Assembly: GCF_017599345.1 (NCBI RefSeq)
Contig: NZ_JAGFVL010000064.1
Coordinates: 1-64,000, forward strand
Length of the DNA: 64,000 nucleotides
DNA from: Gracilibacillus suaedae
GTDB taxonomy: Bacteria; Bacillota; Bacilli; Bacillales; Amphibacillaceae
Direction of reading: 5' to 3'
The notes beneath the pieces were generated by a model, which saw only the letters and a list, made by a program, of their open reading frames with translations, searched no databases and was not told the origin of the DNA. Of the stretch, positions 38,909 through 48,158 are shown one piece after another; within the stretch, counting starts at the first letter, position 1, and the number at the start of each line of letters is the position of its first letter. Made by a program: the position numbers and the translations under genes.

Positions 38909-38942
38909 TTACGGTTCATTATTTTTGAGATGAGGTGATTCG

Positions 38943-39707
38943 ATGGTCAAAGATACGTCAATGGAAAAAAGCCTGTGGAATAAGTGGTTAAGCAACAAAA
39001 GTGAAGAAAATACGAATGAATTAATAGAAAACTATATGTATCTTGTACATTACCATGTCCAACGAATCGCTGTTAATCTGCCTAAGAGTGTTAACAAAGA
39101 TGATATCAAAAGTTTAGGGTTATTTGGATTGTTTGATGCATTATTAAAATTTGATAATAGTCGTGATTTAAAATTTGATACCTATGCTTCTTTTCGGATC
39201 AAGGGAGCCATAATTGACGGATTAAGAAAAGAAGATTGGCTACCTCGAACGACACGAGATAAAGTAAAAAAAATAGACCATGCAATGGAATCGTTAGAAC
39301 AATCACTTCAACGAGAAGTAACAACAGAAGAAGTTGCTGAATATCTGGGTTTGACTGTGGAAGAAGTAGAGGATTCATTAAAGGATAGTTTTTTTGCAAA
39401 CTTGTTATCAATGGAGGAGAAAAGTAAAAACAACACTGAAGAATCAAAAGAAGGAATTGGCTATCTTATTCGAGATGATCGGGAACCATTACCTGAAGAT
39501 AATATTGTACGAAAAGAAAACTATCAAGAATTATCAAAATGCATCCAACAATTAAACGAAAATGAGCAAATGGTATTAAGTTTATTTTACGATAAGGAAT
39601 TAACATTTACAGAAATAGGTAAAGTATTAGGATTAACAACATCAAGGATCTCACAAATTCATAAACAAGCTATAGTAAAAGTTCGTCATTTATATAAAAA
39701 AATATAA
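38943..39707 (+). CDS. sigD: Motility RNA polymerase sigma factor SigD (FliA)
   Basis: This alternative sigma factor transcribes late flagellar and chemotaxis genes. The 254-residue protein has region 2 (YHVQRIAVNLPKSV, DALLKFDNSRDLKFDTYAS, FRIKGAIIDGLRKEDWLPR), region 3 (about 115-140) and region 4 with the helix-turn-helix (LTFTEIGKVLGLTTSRISQI). GAGGTGATTC precedes it. As in B. subtilis it lies near the operon end, so its level depends on full read-through. Confidence 0.95.
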   Translation: MVKDTSMEKSLWNKWLSNKSEENTNELIENYMYLVHYHVQRIAVNLPKSVNKDDIKSLGLFGLFDALLKFDNSRDLKFDTYASFRIKGAIIDGLRKEDWLPRTTRDKVKKIDHAMESLEQSLQREVTTEEVAEYLGLTVEEVEDSLKDSFFANLLSMEEKSKNNTEESKEGIGYLIRDDREPLPEDNIVRKENYQELSKCIQQLNENEQMVLSLFYDKELTFTEIGKVLGLTTSRISQIHKQAIVKVRHLYKKI

Positions 39708-39728
39708 GAGTATAGGCGGGGCTTGATC

Positions 39729-41096
39729 ATGAATGAAATAAAGGAAAAAGTTGATATTAATGTCTCGAAAAATCGATTAGTGGCAACGCTGTATGTGAAA
39801 GATCCAGATGCAACAGAAGACATAACAGAAGAAGATATTCAAGAGTTAATCAAAAGTTATGACATCGTATTTGGAGTTATTAATCTAGCTGAGATAGAAT
39901 GGAAACAAAAACTAATAGAGGATGAGGAATTTATCATCGCAGAAGGAAAAAAACCGGAAAACGGTACAGATGGTAAATTAATAGTAAAGCAATCGACAGA
40001 CAGCTCTTTAGCCGAAGAAGAAAAAACGAATTTTAGAGATATTACTAGAATCCCAATGGTTGAGAAAAATGACATTTTAGCACAATTAATACCACCAACT
40101 GATGGTGAACAAGGGGTTGATATCTATAATAACCCGGTTAAACAAAAGAAGGGGAAGCCTTATAAGTGTAGGTCGGGAGAAAATGTTTCTTTTGATGAAT
40201 CAACATATACTTTTATTGCTACTTCAGATGGACAATTATCCGTTGGTGATCAAGTAATAAATGTGTATCCACTCTATGAAGTAAATGGTGACTTGTCCCT
40301 TAAAACTGGTAATATACAATTTAATGGTTCTGTAACAATTAAAGGTAATGTTCCCACTGGCTATAGTGTAACAGCAAACGGTGATGTAACGGTATATGGA
40401 ATTGTAGAAGCCTCATATATCCATGCAGGTGGTAATGTCTTAATAAGAGAAGGTATTGCAGGTATGGAGAAAGCCATTGTAATGGCTGGTGCGGATATTG
40501 AAGTAGGTTATATCAATCAAGCAGAAGTAACTGCAGGTAAAGATCTGAAGGTAAAGAAATCGATTATGCATTCCAATTGTGTTGCGCAGCATAATATTTT
40601 CTGTACGAACGGAAGTATCATTGGAGGCAGTTGTTCGGCTGGAAAAATCATTGAAGTAAAAAATTTAGGGAATTTGGCAAATTCAAAAACGGAATTAGCG
40701 TTTGGAATCAGTAGAAAAACCTTAGATCGTGTAAGCGATTTAAAACGAAACCAGAAAGAGTTAAAAGAGAACCAACAGAAATTACGAATTTTAGGTGACC
40801 AATTGAAGCAGAAGAAAGATGCTGTAGGGGAGCTACCAACGAAAGAAAGAATTATGTTATTAAAACAGCGTAATATGTTTGATAAAATTAATGAAAAATT
40901 ACAGTTAATTCAAGATGAATTAAGTGAATTACAATTAGAAATTGGTAATTATGCTAGTATGAAATTAATGGTTAAAGGAAAAGCGCATGAAAATGTTGAA
41001 TTAATGTTTGGTAAATATAAACGGGTCTTATATCAAGAGCATCAATACTTTCAAGCTTTTTTAGAAGAAAAAGAAATAACGATTCAATCTTTATAG
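39729..41096 (+). CDS. FapA-like protein (DUF342)
   Basis: The 455-residue protein has an N-terminal mixed domain, a central beta-helix-like repeat region (about 170-300: NGSVTIKGNVPTGYSV, NGDVTVYGIVEASYIHAGGN, NVLIREGIAGMEKAIV) and a C-terminal coiled coil (about 335-420). This is the DUF342/FapA organisation. Such genes lie next to sigD in many Bacillaceae but not in B. subtilis. A polymer-binding or cell-surface/polarity role is speculative. I chose ATG 39729, 8 bases after GGCGGGG; a TTG at 39723 is less likely. Confidence 0.8.
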   Translation: MNEIKEKVDINVSKNRLVATLYVKDPDATEDITEEDIQELIKSYDIVFGVINLAEIEWKQKLIEDEEFIIAEGKKPENGTDGKLIVKQSTDSSLAEEEKTNFRDITRIPMVEKNDILAQLIPPTDGEQGVDIYNNPVKQKKGKPYKCRSGENVSFDESTYTFIATSDGQLSVGDQVINVYPLYEVNGDLSLKTGNIQFNGSVTIKGNVPTGYSVTANGDVTVYGIVEASYIHAGGNVLIREGIAGMEKAIVMAGADIEVGYINQAEVTAGKDLKVKKSIMHSNCVAQHNIFCTNGSIIGGSCSAGKIIEVKNLGNLANSKTELAFGISRKTLDRVSDLKRNQKELKENQQKLRILGDQLKQKKDAVGELPTKERIMLLKQRNMFDKINEKLQLIQDELSELQLEIGNYASMKLMVKGKAHENVELMFGKYKRVLYQEHQYFQAFLEEKEITIQSL

Positions 41097-41112
41097 CTAA
41101 ACTGTTATACTG
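41084..41112 (+). promoter_or_regulatory. Weak internal promoter candidate
   Basis: TTCAAT (41084-41089) and TATACT (41107-41112) are separated by 17 bp, at the fapA end and before the 101-residue gene. Only the -10 box is good. Confidence 0.25.
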
Positions 41113-41160
41113 GAAACAAATGAAAGTGCGGATATTTATTTCATATATTGGAGGTATCCC

Positions 41161-41466
41161 ATGAGTTGGAAAGCAGTAGAAATGCAGGTTGCGTTACCTA
41201 GAACACAAGATGCTGGTAAAATTCAGGATCAGATGCAACAACAAGGTAGGATTGATCAAAATCAACTAGCACAGTCAATGGCTAAAGAAGACTTGAGAAG
41301 ACGAAAACAGGTTTTAGAACAAGAAGCAAGTGAACAACTAAAGAACAACAAGCAAAAAAGGGATAACAACTTCAAAGAAGCATCAGAAGATAAGAAAAAA
41401 GAGAAACAACACCAACATCAATTCAAACATCCTTACTTAGGAAATAAAGTGGATTTTAGTGGTTAA
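41161..41466 (+). CDS. Small charged protein of the motility operon, unknown function
   Basis: I do not recognise a characterised family. The 101-residue protein is strongly hydrophilic: a short N-terminal part (MSWKAVEMQVALPRTQDAGK) is followed by Gln-, Lys- and Glu-rich sequence that should form a long helix or be disordered, with no membrane helix or cysteine. TGGAGG lies 7 bases before the ATG. Similar small genes follow fapA in related Bacillaceae as far as I recall. It is 10 bp before the swrB-like gene. Confidence 0.7.
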   Translation: MSWKAVEMQVALPRTQDAGKIQDQMQQQGRIDQNQLAQSMAKEDLRRRKQVLEQEASEQLKNNKQKRDNNFKEASEDKKKEKQHQHQFKHPYLGNKVDFSG

Positions 41467-41476
41467 GAGGTAGATT

Positions 41477-41953
41477 ATGTTATATATATTATTATTGTTT
41501 AGTTTTATTATTCATATTGTAACTTTTGTTATCATCCGGCAACTAAAATTAAAACAAGATACATTGGCTGGGGTAGAAGATAATGTTAACCAGCAAGTGA
41601 AAAATATTGAAGATACTCTTGCTGTTTATTTGATAGAATTAAAAGAAGAAAACGAGAAATTTGTACAACAAGTGGGACAGTTTAATAGTGACACCTCAGA
41701 TCAGCATAGTCATAATCAAATGCAAAATGAAGTCAGAAAATCTGTTGAAGAAGTTAATACACCTAAACAGACAACAAAAGAATATCAAGCCATTTCACAT
41801 GTTGAACAAGTCGAAGATGTTGTTGAACGTTCAACTACAGCTTCTGTGTTACATTTGAATGAAAAAGGTTATACAGTAGATGAAATAGCAAAAGAACTGG
41901 ACAAGGGTAAAACAGAAGTTGAGCTATTATTGAAATTTCAACAAAAAAAATGA
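41477..41953 (+). CDS. swrB: SwrB-like membrane protein
   Basis: The 158-residue protein has one N-terminal membrane helix (YILLLFSFIIHIVTFVIIRQ), a coiled-coil/linker region and a C-terminal helix-turn-helix-like module (LNEKGYTVDEIAKELDKGKTEVELLL). In B. subtilis SwrB, the last gene of the fla/che operon, promotes maturation of the export apparatus and swarming. Topology and position match; residue similarity is modest, so the name is by synteny. Confidence 0.75.
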   Translation: MLYILLLFSFIIHIVTFVIIRQLKLKQDTLAGVEDNVNQQVKNIEDTLAVYLIELKEENEKFVQQVGQFNSDTSDQHSHNQMQNEVRKSVEEVNTPKQTTKEYQAISHVEQVEDVVERSTTASVLHLNEKGYTVDEIAKELDKGKTEVELLLKFQQKK

Positions 41954-41961
41954 AATATCGC

Positions 41962-41990
41962 TTGATTGCAACTATACATTATGGTATATT
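41962..41990 (+). promoter_or_regulatory. Sigma-A promoter candidate for rpsB
   Basis: TTGATT (41962-41967) and TATATT (41985-41990) have a 17-bp spacer. Transcripts would carry a leader of roughly 110 nt before the rpsB ATG at 42109. Confidence 0.6.
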
Positions 41991-42108
41991 TGTTTTCGGT
42001 GTTAAATACACACGTTTGTGGAAGGTGCAAGTGGTGCTATTTTATTAGTCCTTGTATCGTATGAAACAAATGGAGGAATAAAAACCAATTTACAGGAGGA
42101 AAAAATTC

Positions 42109-42861
42109 ATGGCAGTTATTTCAATGAAACAACTACTAGAAGCTGGTGTTCATTTTGGACATCAAACACGCCGTTGGAACCCAAAGATGAAGAAATATAT
42201 CTTCACAGAGCGTAACGGTATTTATATTATTGACTTACAAAAGACAGTGAAAAAGGTAGAAGAAGCGTACAATTTCGTAAAAGAAATCGCTGAAAATGAT
42301 GGAACTGTTTTATTCGTAGGTACAAAGAAACAAGCACAAGAATCCGTAAAAGAAGAAGCAATCCGTTCAGGAATGTTCTTTGTAAACCAACGTTGGTTAG
42401 GTGGAACATTAACTAACTTTGAAACAATTCGCAAACGTATTAATCGCTTAAAAGATATCGAAAAAATGGAAGAAGACGGAACTTTCGATGTATTACCGAA
42501 GAAAGAAGTTGTAGGTCTTCTTAAAGAAAAAGAACGCCTAGTGAAATTCTTAGGTGGTATTAAAGAAATGAATAAAATTCCTGATGCTTTATTTATTATT
42601 GATCCGAGGAAAGAGCGTATTGCTGTTGCAGAAGCACATAAATTAAACATTCCGATCGTAGGTATTGTTGATACAAACTGTGATCCAGATGAGATTGATT
42701 ACGTAATCCCAGCGAATGATGATGCTATTCGTGCTGTGAAACTTCTTACAGGTAAAATGGCAGATGCTATTTTAGAAGCGAAACAAGGAGAAGTAACAGA
42801 AGAAGCTGCTGAGCAAGCAGAAGCTACAGAAGAAGCAGAAGTTGAATCTGTAGAAGAGTAA
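42109..42861 (+). CDS. rpsB: 30S ribosomal protein S2
   Basis: The 250-residue S2 begins [20 protein letters not shown] and has the coiled-coil insertion (about 100-155) and [20 protein letters not shown]. The acidic Ala/Glu-rich tail ([14 protein letters not shown]) is typical of this group. CAGGAGG precedes the start. A terminator-like hairpin separates it from tsf and would lower tsf read-through. Confidence 0.97.
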   Translation: MAVISMKQLLEAGVHFGHQTRRWNPKMKKYIFTERNGIYIIDLQKTVKKVEEAYNFVKEIAENDGTVLFVGTKKQAQESVKEEAIRSGMFFVNQRWLGGTLTNFETIRKRINRLKDIEKMEEDGTFDVLPKKEVVGLLKEKERLVKFLGGIKEMNKIPDALFIIDPRKERIAVAEAHKLNIPIVGIVDTNCDPDEIDYVIPANDDAIRAVKLLTGKMADAILEAKQGEVTEEAAEQAEATEEAEVESVEE

Positions 42862-42872
42862 TGAAAGGTTTT

Positions 42873-42907
42873 GGTGATAAGAGGGAGACCTTTTATCACC
42901 TTTTTTT
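42873..42907. terminator. Terminator or attenuator between rpsB and tsf
   Basis: GGTGATAA (42873-42880) pairs with TTATCACC (42893-42900), followed by seven T. No separate tsf promoter is obvious, so partial read-through is likely. Confidence 0.8.
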
Positions 42908-42940
42908 CAGCAATATATGATATTAAAGGAGGAAATTCTA

Positions 42941-43828
42941 ATGGCAATTACAGCAAAATTAGTAAAAGAACTAAGAGAAAAAACTGGTGCAGGCATGATG
43001 GATTGTAAAAAAGCACTTCAAGAAACTGATGGTGACATCGAGCAAGCTATTGATTATCTACGTGAAAAAGGTATCTCTAAAGCTGCGAAAAAAGCGGACC
43101 GTATTGCTGCAGAAGGTTCTGCTCATGTAGAAGTTTCTGGAAACGAAGCAGTGTTATTAGAATTAAACTGCGAAACAGACTTTGTTACCAAAAACGACCA
43201 GTTTAAGACTTTAGCACAGGATCTTGCTAAACATATTCTTTCTCAAAAACCAGAAACTGTTGAAGATGCTCTAAAACAGCCGCTTAATGGCGATGGTGAA
43301 ACACTAGAAGAATTTATCAACTCCAATATTGCTAAAATCGGCGAGAAAATTTCTTTGCGTCGTTTTACATTATTTAACAAAACAGATAATGATGCGTTTG
43401 GAGCATATATCCACATGGGTGGTAATATTGGTGTAGTTACAGTTCTTGAAGGAACTACTGATGAACAAGTAGCCAAAGACATTGCAATGCACGTAGCAGC
43501 TGTAAATCCTAAATATTTATCTCGTGATGCTGTTTCAGCAGAAGATGTTGAAAAAGAACGCGAAGTACTTAAAACACAAGCATTAAACGAAGGTAAACCA
43601 GAACATATTGTTGAAAAAATGGTAGAAGGTCGTCTTAATAAATTCTTTGAAGAAATTTGCTTATTAGAGCAAAGTTTTGTAAAAGATCCTGATCAAAAAG
43701 TAAAACAAGTTGCAAAGAATCACAACGCAACAGTTAAATCTTTCGTTCGCTATGAAGTTGGTGAAGGAATTGAAAAGCGTGAAGATAACTTTGCTGAAGA
43801 AGTAATGAGTCAAGTAAACAAAAAATAA
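42941..43828 (+). CDS. tsf: Translation elongation factor Ts
   Basis: EF-Ts is the nucleotide exchange factor of EF-Tu. From ATG 42941 (AAAGGAGG upstream) it has 295 residues. It shows the N-terminal UBA-like domain ([19 protein letters not shown]), the TDFV motif in [12 protein letters not shown] and the two core subdomains. An upstream ATT/TTG-type start at 42917 would include the ribosome site and is rejected. Confidence 0.97.
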   Translation: MAITAKLVKELREKTGAGMMDCKKALQETDGDIEQAIDYLREKGISKAAKKADRIAAEGSAHVEVSGNEAVLLELNCETDFVTKNDQFKTLAQDLAKHILSQKPETVEDALKQPLNGDGETLEEFINSNIAKIGEKISLRRFTLFNKTDNDAFGAYIHMGGNIGVVTVLEGTTDEQVAKDIAMHVAAVNPKYLSRDAVSAEDVEKEREVLKTQALNEGKPEHIVEKMVEGRLNKFFEEICLLEQSFVKDPDQKVKQVAKNHNATVKSFVRYEVGEGIEKREDNFAEEVMSQVNKK

Positions 43829-43842
43829 CAGTGATGAAAAAG

Positions 43843-43866
43843 AGGGGCACTTGGTGTCCCTTTTCT
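43843..43866. terminator. Terminator after tsf
   Basis: AGGGGCAC (43843-43850) pairs with GTGTCCCT (43854-43861) around a 3-base loop, with a T-rich tail. Confidence 0.7.
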
Positions 43867-43928
43867 TTGAAAAGTAACGATAATAAACCAATTTATATTT
43901 TAGAAATTGGAGATTCTTACCCTTTTAC

Positions 43929-43957
43929 TTGGCTAAAATCTTCGTTTTCTTTATAAT
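43929..43957 (+). promoter_or_regulatory. Sigma-A promoter for pyrH
   Basis: TTGGCT (43929-43934) and a perfect TATAAT (43952-43957) have a 17-bp spacer, 22 bp before the pyrH ATG. Confidence 0.65.
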
Positions 43958-43979
43958 ATTTACATATATGGAGGTAATT

Positions 43980-44702
43980 ATGGCTACTGCTAACTACAGA
44001 AGGATTGTTCTTAAATTAAGTGGAGAAGCTCTGAGTGGTGAACAAGGATTTGGTCTTGAGCCATCTATCATTCAATCAGTGGCAAAACAAGTAAAAGATA
44101 TAGTTGAATTAGGTGTAGAAGTTGCAATTGTTGTTGGTGGTGGCAATATTTGGCGTGGTAAAGTAGGAAGCGAAATGGGCATGGATCGTGCAAATGCTGA
44201 CTATATGGGAATGTTGGCTACTGTCATGAATTCCTTAGCTCTTCAGGATAGTCTTGAAAATGTAGGTATTCCAACACGAGTCCAAACTTCCATTGAAATG
44301 CGTCAGGTAGCAGAACCATATATTCGCCGTAAAGCAATTCGACATCTAGAGAAAAAGCGTGTGGTTATTTTTGCTGCCGGAACCGGTAATCCGTATTTCT
44401 CAACTGATACAACTGCGGCTTTAAGAGCAGCAGAAGTGGAAGCTGATGTTATTTTAATGGCGAAAAATAACGTAGATGGTGTATACACTGCTGATCCAAA
44501 AGTTAATAAAGAAGCTAAAAAATACGATGAGCTATCTTATTTAGAAATTTTAAATGAAGGATTAGGTGTTATGGACTCAACCGCATCATCATTGTGTATG
44601 GATAACAACATACCTTTACTTGTATTCTCCATTTCAGAGGAAGGAAATATTAAGAAAGCTGTAATTGGCGAAAATATTGGAACTATTATAAGGGGGAGCT
44701 AA
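43980..44702 (+). CDS. pyrH: UMP kinase
   Basis: PyrH phosphorylates UMP to UDP. From ATG 43980 (GGAGGT upstream) it has 240 residues. Amino-acid-kinase motifs are [41 protein letters not shown] and [17 protein letters not shown] start at 43929 would coincide with the -35 box and is rejected. frr starts 2 bp after the stop. Confidence 0.97.
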   Translation: MATANYRRIVLKLSGEALSGEQGFGLEPSIIQSVAKQVKDIVELGVEVAIVVGGGNIWRGKVGSEMGMDRANADYMGMLATVMNSLALQDSLENVGIPTRVQTSIEMRQVAEPYIRRKAIRHLEKKRVVIFAAGTGNPYFSTDTTAALRAAEVEADVILMAKNNVDGVYTADPKVNKEAKKYDELSYLEILNEGLGVMDSTASSLCMDNNIPLLVFSISEEGNIKKAVIGENIGTIIRGS

Positions 44703-44704
44703 AA

Positions 44705-45262
44705 ATGTCTGAACAGTTAATGAAAGAAACTCGCGAGAAAATGGACCAAGCGGTAAAAGCATATTCTAAAAACCTAGCAACAGTAAGAGCTGGAAGAGCA
44801 AACCCAGCTTTATTAGATAGTGTACAAGTGGAGTATTATGGTGCATTAACACCATTAAACCAATTGGCATCTATTTCTGTGCCGGAAGCTCGGTTATTAG
44901 TTATAACACCATTTGATAAATCTACCGTTTCTGATATCGAGAAGGCTATTCAAAAAGCTGATCTAGGTTTATCACCATCAAATGACGGAAATGTAGTTCG
45001 AATCAGTATTCCTCCACTAACTGAAGAACGTCGTAAAGATTTAGTGAAAGTAGTTGGTAAGTATGCGGAAGAATCAAAAGTGCAAATCCGTAATATTCGC
45101 CGTGACACTAATGATCAGTTGAAGAAAGATGAAAAGAATGGTGACCTTACAGAAGATGAATTGAGAGGTTTCCAAGATGATGTACAATCCATAACAGACA
45201 CACACATTCAAAAAATTGATGAATTAACGAAAGAAAAAGAACAAGAAATTATGGAAGTCTAA
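44705..45262 (+). CDS. frr: Ribosome recycling factor
   Basis: RRF splits post-termination ribosomes together with EF-G. The 185-residue protein has the three-helix-bundle parts ([53 protein letters not shown]). GGGGGAG in the pyrH end is its ribosome site. Confidence 0.97.
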   Translation: MSEQLMKETREKMDQAVKAYSKNLATVRAGRANPALLDSVQVEYYGALTPLNQLASISVPEARLLVITPFDKSTVSDIEKAIQKADLGLSPSNDGNVVRISIPPLTEERRKDLVKVVGKYAEESKVQIRNIRRDTNDQLKKDEKNGDLTEDELRGFQDDVQSITDTHIQKIDELTKEKEQEIMEV

Positions 45263-45298
45263 GCAAAAAAAAGGTAGAATATATGATGAGTGTAGAAG

Positions 45299-45323
45299 CC
45301 CTCTTAATAAGAAGAGGGTTTTT
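45299..45323. terminator. Terminator after frr
   Basis: CCCTCTT (45299-45305) pairs with AAGAGGG (45312-45318), followed by five T. It separates pyrH-frr from uppS. Confidence 0.75.
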
Positions 45324-45395
45324 CCACTTTACATGACAGCCATATATATTATGGAGTATTGAATAGAACGGTTTTTTTAATGATGGAGGATAATT

Positions 45396-46163
45396 ATGCG
45401 TTTGTTTAAACTTCCTTTTAAGAATAGTAAAGACAATACTGTAGAAGTATCACAAACAGTGTCTGAAAATATACCTAAGCACATTGCTATCATCATGGAT
45501 GGGAATGGCAGATGGGCACAAAAAAGAGGATTGCCACGTGTTGCAGGTCATCGAGAAGGAATGGATAATGTCAAGCGAATTGTAAAAGCAGCCAATCAAT
45601 TACAAGTTGAAATATTAACATTATATGCGTTTTCAACTGAGAATTGGAAACGACCATCAACTGAGGTAGAATATATTATGAAGTTGCCTATCGATTTCTT
45701 ACAGCATTATTTACCTGAATTAGTTGAAGAAAATGTTCGGATTCAAACAATCGGTGAATTCGATGACTTACCAAAAAATACAAAAGCAGCGATTCAGAAA
45801 GCTAAAGATCAAACCTCTGATAATAATGGATTAATATTAAATATTGCTATTAATTATGGTAGTAGGTTTGAAATGATTCGTTCGATCAAAGAGATTTGCC
45901 AAGAAGTACAAGAAGGTAAGTATGGAATTGAAGAGATTACAGAAGCTACGTTAAGTGGCCATTTATATACTTCTCATATTAAAGATCCTGATCTATTAAT
46001 CCGCACGAGTGGTGAATTAAGACTTAGTAATTTTTTACTTTGGCAATCCGCTTATACAGAATTGTGGTTTACAGATACATTGTGGCCTGATTTTAGTACA
46101 GCAGAATTTGAAAAAGCTATCAACGATTTTCAGAAACGAAAACGTCGTTATGGTGGAATATAA
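45396..46163 (+). CDS. uppS: Undecaprenyl diphosphate synthase
   Basis: UppS makes the C55 lipid carrier of cell-wall synthesis by adding isopentenyl units to farnesyl diphosphate. The 255-residue cis-prenyltransferase has the catalytic Asp35 (IAIIMDGNGRWAQKRG), the AGHREGMDNVK helix, LYAFSTENWKRP, and the C-terminal RTSGELRLSNFLLWQSAYTE and ELWFTDTLWPDF segments. ATGGAGG precedes the start. cdsA follows after 14 bp. Confidence 0.96.
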   Translation: MRLFKLPFKNSKDNTVEVSQTVSENIPKHIAIIMDGNGRWAQKRGLPRVAGHREGMDNVKRIVKAANQLQVEILTLYAFSTENWKRPSTEVEYIMKLPIDFLQHYLPELVEENVRIQTIGEFDDLPKNTKAAIQKAKDQTSDNNGLILNIAINYGSRFEMIRSIKEICQEVQEGKYGIEEITEATLSGHLYTSHIKDPDLLIRTSGELRLSNFLLWQSAYTELWFTDTLWPDFSTAEFEKAINDFQKRKRRYGGI

Positions 46164-46177
46164 GGTGTGAAAATAAT

Positions 46178-46960
46178 ATGAAAACAAGAATTATTACTGC
46201 GATTATTGCAATTTTGCTTTTCTTCCCATTTATATTTTTAAGTGGTTTACCCTTTCAAATAATCATGTATATCATTGCCACAATAGGTTTTCTGGAACTT
46301 TTACATATGAGAAGGATGATAAAGTATCCAATCCCCACTGTTCTAAGTGTTATTTTATTATGGTCTTTGTTATTTCAAGATGAATATTTATTTTTTTCTA
46401 CACGTTTAGAGTTGCTCATGTTTTTTGTATTAGTTTTACTAGGGTATACAGTGTTAGTTAAAAATAAATTCACTTTTGAAGATGCCGGTTTTTTAATTTT
46501 AGCTTCGATCTACGTCGGTTTGGGCTTTCACTATTTCATCCAAACTAGGGAAGTAGAAGATGGACTAGTTTATATTTTTTATGCTATTCTAGTAATATTG
46601 TCAACTGATACAGGAGCTTATTTCTTTGGAAGAGCATTCGGCAAGCACAAACTTTGGCCGCAAATTAGTCCAAAGAAAACAGTCGAAGGAGCACTTGGTG
46701 GCATATTTGTAGCTTGTATAGTAGCCATTATTTTTCAATACTTTTTCCAAGTGCATGAATCGATGTTGTTAGTTGTTATTGTTACAATTATCGCTTCTAT
46801 ATTTGCTCAGATAGGTGATCTAGTCGAGTCTGCTATCAAAAGGCATTATGATGTGAAGGACTCTGGAAAAATACTGCCTGGTCATGGCGGGATACTAGAC
46901 CGCTTCGATAGTTGGTTATTTGTTTTTCCTTTATTACATTTTATTCATTTTATATCATAG
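46178..46960 (+). CDS. cdsA: Phosphatidate cytidylyltransferase
   Basis: CdsA makes CDP-diacylglycerol for phospholipid synthesis. The 260-residue protein has about seven to eight membrane helices and the C-terminal CdsA signature ([29 protein letters not shown]), with [12 protein letters not shown] before it. The start follows GGTGTG. It lies between uppS and dxr as in other Bacilli. Confidence 0.96.
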   Translation: MKTRIITAIIAILLFFPFIFLSGLPFQIIMYIIATIGFLELLHMRRMIKYPIPTVLSVILLWSLLFQDEYLFFSTRLELLMFFVLVLLGYTVLVKNKFTFEDAGFLILASIYVGLGFHYFIQTREVEDGLVYIFYAILVILSTDTGAYFFGRAFGKHKLWPQISPKKTVEGALGGIFVACIVAIIFQYFFQVHESMLLVVIVTIIASIFAQIGDLVESAIKRHYDVKDSGKILPGHGGILDRFDSWLFVFPLLHFIHFIS

Positions 46961-46985
46961 ATATTTATTAATAGGAGTATCAGTT

Positions 46986-48128
46986 ATGAAAAACATCACT
47001 TTATTAGGAGCAACAGGTTCTATAGGTTTACAAACATTAGATGTTGTGAGGGAGCATCCTCATCAATTTCGGTTATATGGGATCGCTTTTGGTCAAAATG
47101 TAGACAAGGCTAAAGAAATTATAGCGGAATTCAAACCTGAAAAAGTTGTAGTTCAAGATGAAAAAATCCGCAACGAGCTGTTAGTTAATACTGATCAAAT
47201 CACGATATTAGTTGGTAGCGAAGGGATGGAAGAAGTTAGTGCTGATCCAGAAACAGATGTATTAGTGAATGCTGTAATGGGTAGTGTTGGACTAGGGGCA
47301 ACTTTAACTGCGATCAAACACAACAAGCAAATTGCGATAGCCAATAAAGAAACATTAGTGACAGCTGGTCATCTAGTTATGGAAGAAGCGAAAAAATATG
47401 GTGTTGACCTATTACCTGTAGATAGTGAGCATTCTGCTATTTTCCAAGCGTTAAATGGAGAATCATATCAAGACATTAATAAAATCATATTAACAGCATC
47501 AGGTGGTAGTTTCCGTGATAAAACCAGGGAACAGCTTAAAGGTGTCACCGTATCAGATGCTCTTAATCACCCTAATTGGAGTATGGGCGCTAAAATCACA
47601 ATCGATTCTGCTACGATGATGAACAAAGGACTAGAAGTCATTGAGGCGCATTGGCTATTTGACGTACCTTATGACAAAATAGAAGTTATTCAGCACAAAG
47701 AAAGTATTATCCATTCAATGGTTGAATATGCTGATAAAAGTATTATCGCTCAATTGGGAACACCAGACATGCGTGGACCTATTCAGTATGCTCTCACGTA
47801 TCCAGATAGGTTGCCGCTGTCATCATCTAAAAGCCTTGATTTTGTAGAAATTAGTGCACTTCATTTTTCGATAATGGACATGGAACGATTTCCGTGTTTA
47901 GCTTTTGCTTATCATGCAGGCAATAAAGGTGGTTCATTGCCTACTGTGTTAAATGCGGCAAATGAAGCTGCAGTAGATTTATTTTTGCGTGAAAAGATTA
48001 CATTTCTAGAGATTGAAGATGTAATTGAGAATGCAATGGAGAATCATAGTTTTATTGAACAGCCTGATTTAGAAACAATCAATGCGATCGATCAGGAAAT
48101 AAGAAATAAAACGTACGAAAAATACTAA
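46986..48128 (+). CDS. dxr: 1-deoxy-D-xylulose 5-phosphate reductoisomerase
   Basis: Dxr carries out the first committed step of the MEP isoprenoid pathway, using NADPH. From ATG 46986 (AATAGGAG upstream) it has 380 residues: nucleotide-binding [47 protein letters not shown], the metal and substrate segment [20 protein letters not shown] and AANEAAVD. A longer frame from 46920 lies inside cdsA and is rejected. Confidence 0.96.
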   Translation: MKNITLLGATGSIGLQTLDVVREHPHQFRLYGIAFGQNVDKAKEIIAEFKPEKVVVQDEKIRNELLVNTDQITILVGSEGMEEVSADPETDVLVNAVMGSVGLGATLTAIKHNKQIAIANKETLVTAGHLVMEEAKKYGVDLLPVDSEHSAIFQALNGESYQDINKIILTASGGSFRDKTREQLKGVTVSDALNHPNWSMGAKITIDSATMMNKGLEVIEAHWLFDVPYDKIEVIQHKESIIHSMVEYADKSIIAQLGTPDMRGPIQYALTYPDRLPLSSSKSLDFVEISALHFSIMDMERFPCLAFAYHAGNKGGSLPTVLNAANEAAVDLFLREKITFLEIEDVIENAMENHSFIEQPDLETINAIDQEIRNKTYEKY

Positions 48129-48158
48129 GGAAGTGTTAGTGGGAAGGAGTGCTTCAGA

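Noticed and set aside
42018-42215. Open frame running from the rpsB leader into rpsB
   Set aside because: Most of it overlaps rpsB out of frame and it lacks a ribosome site.
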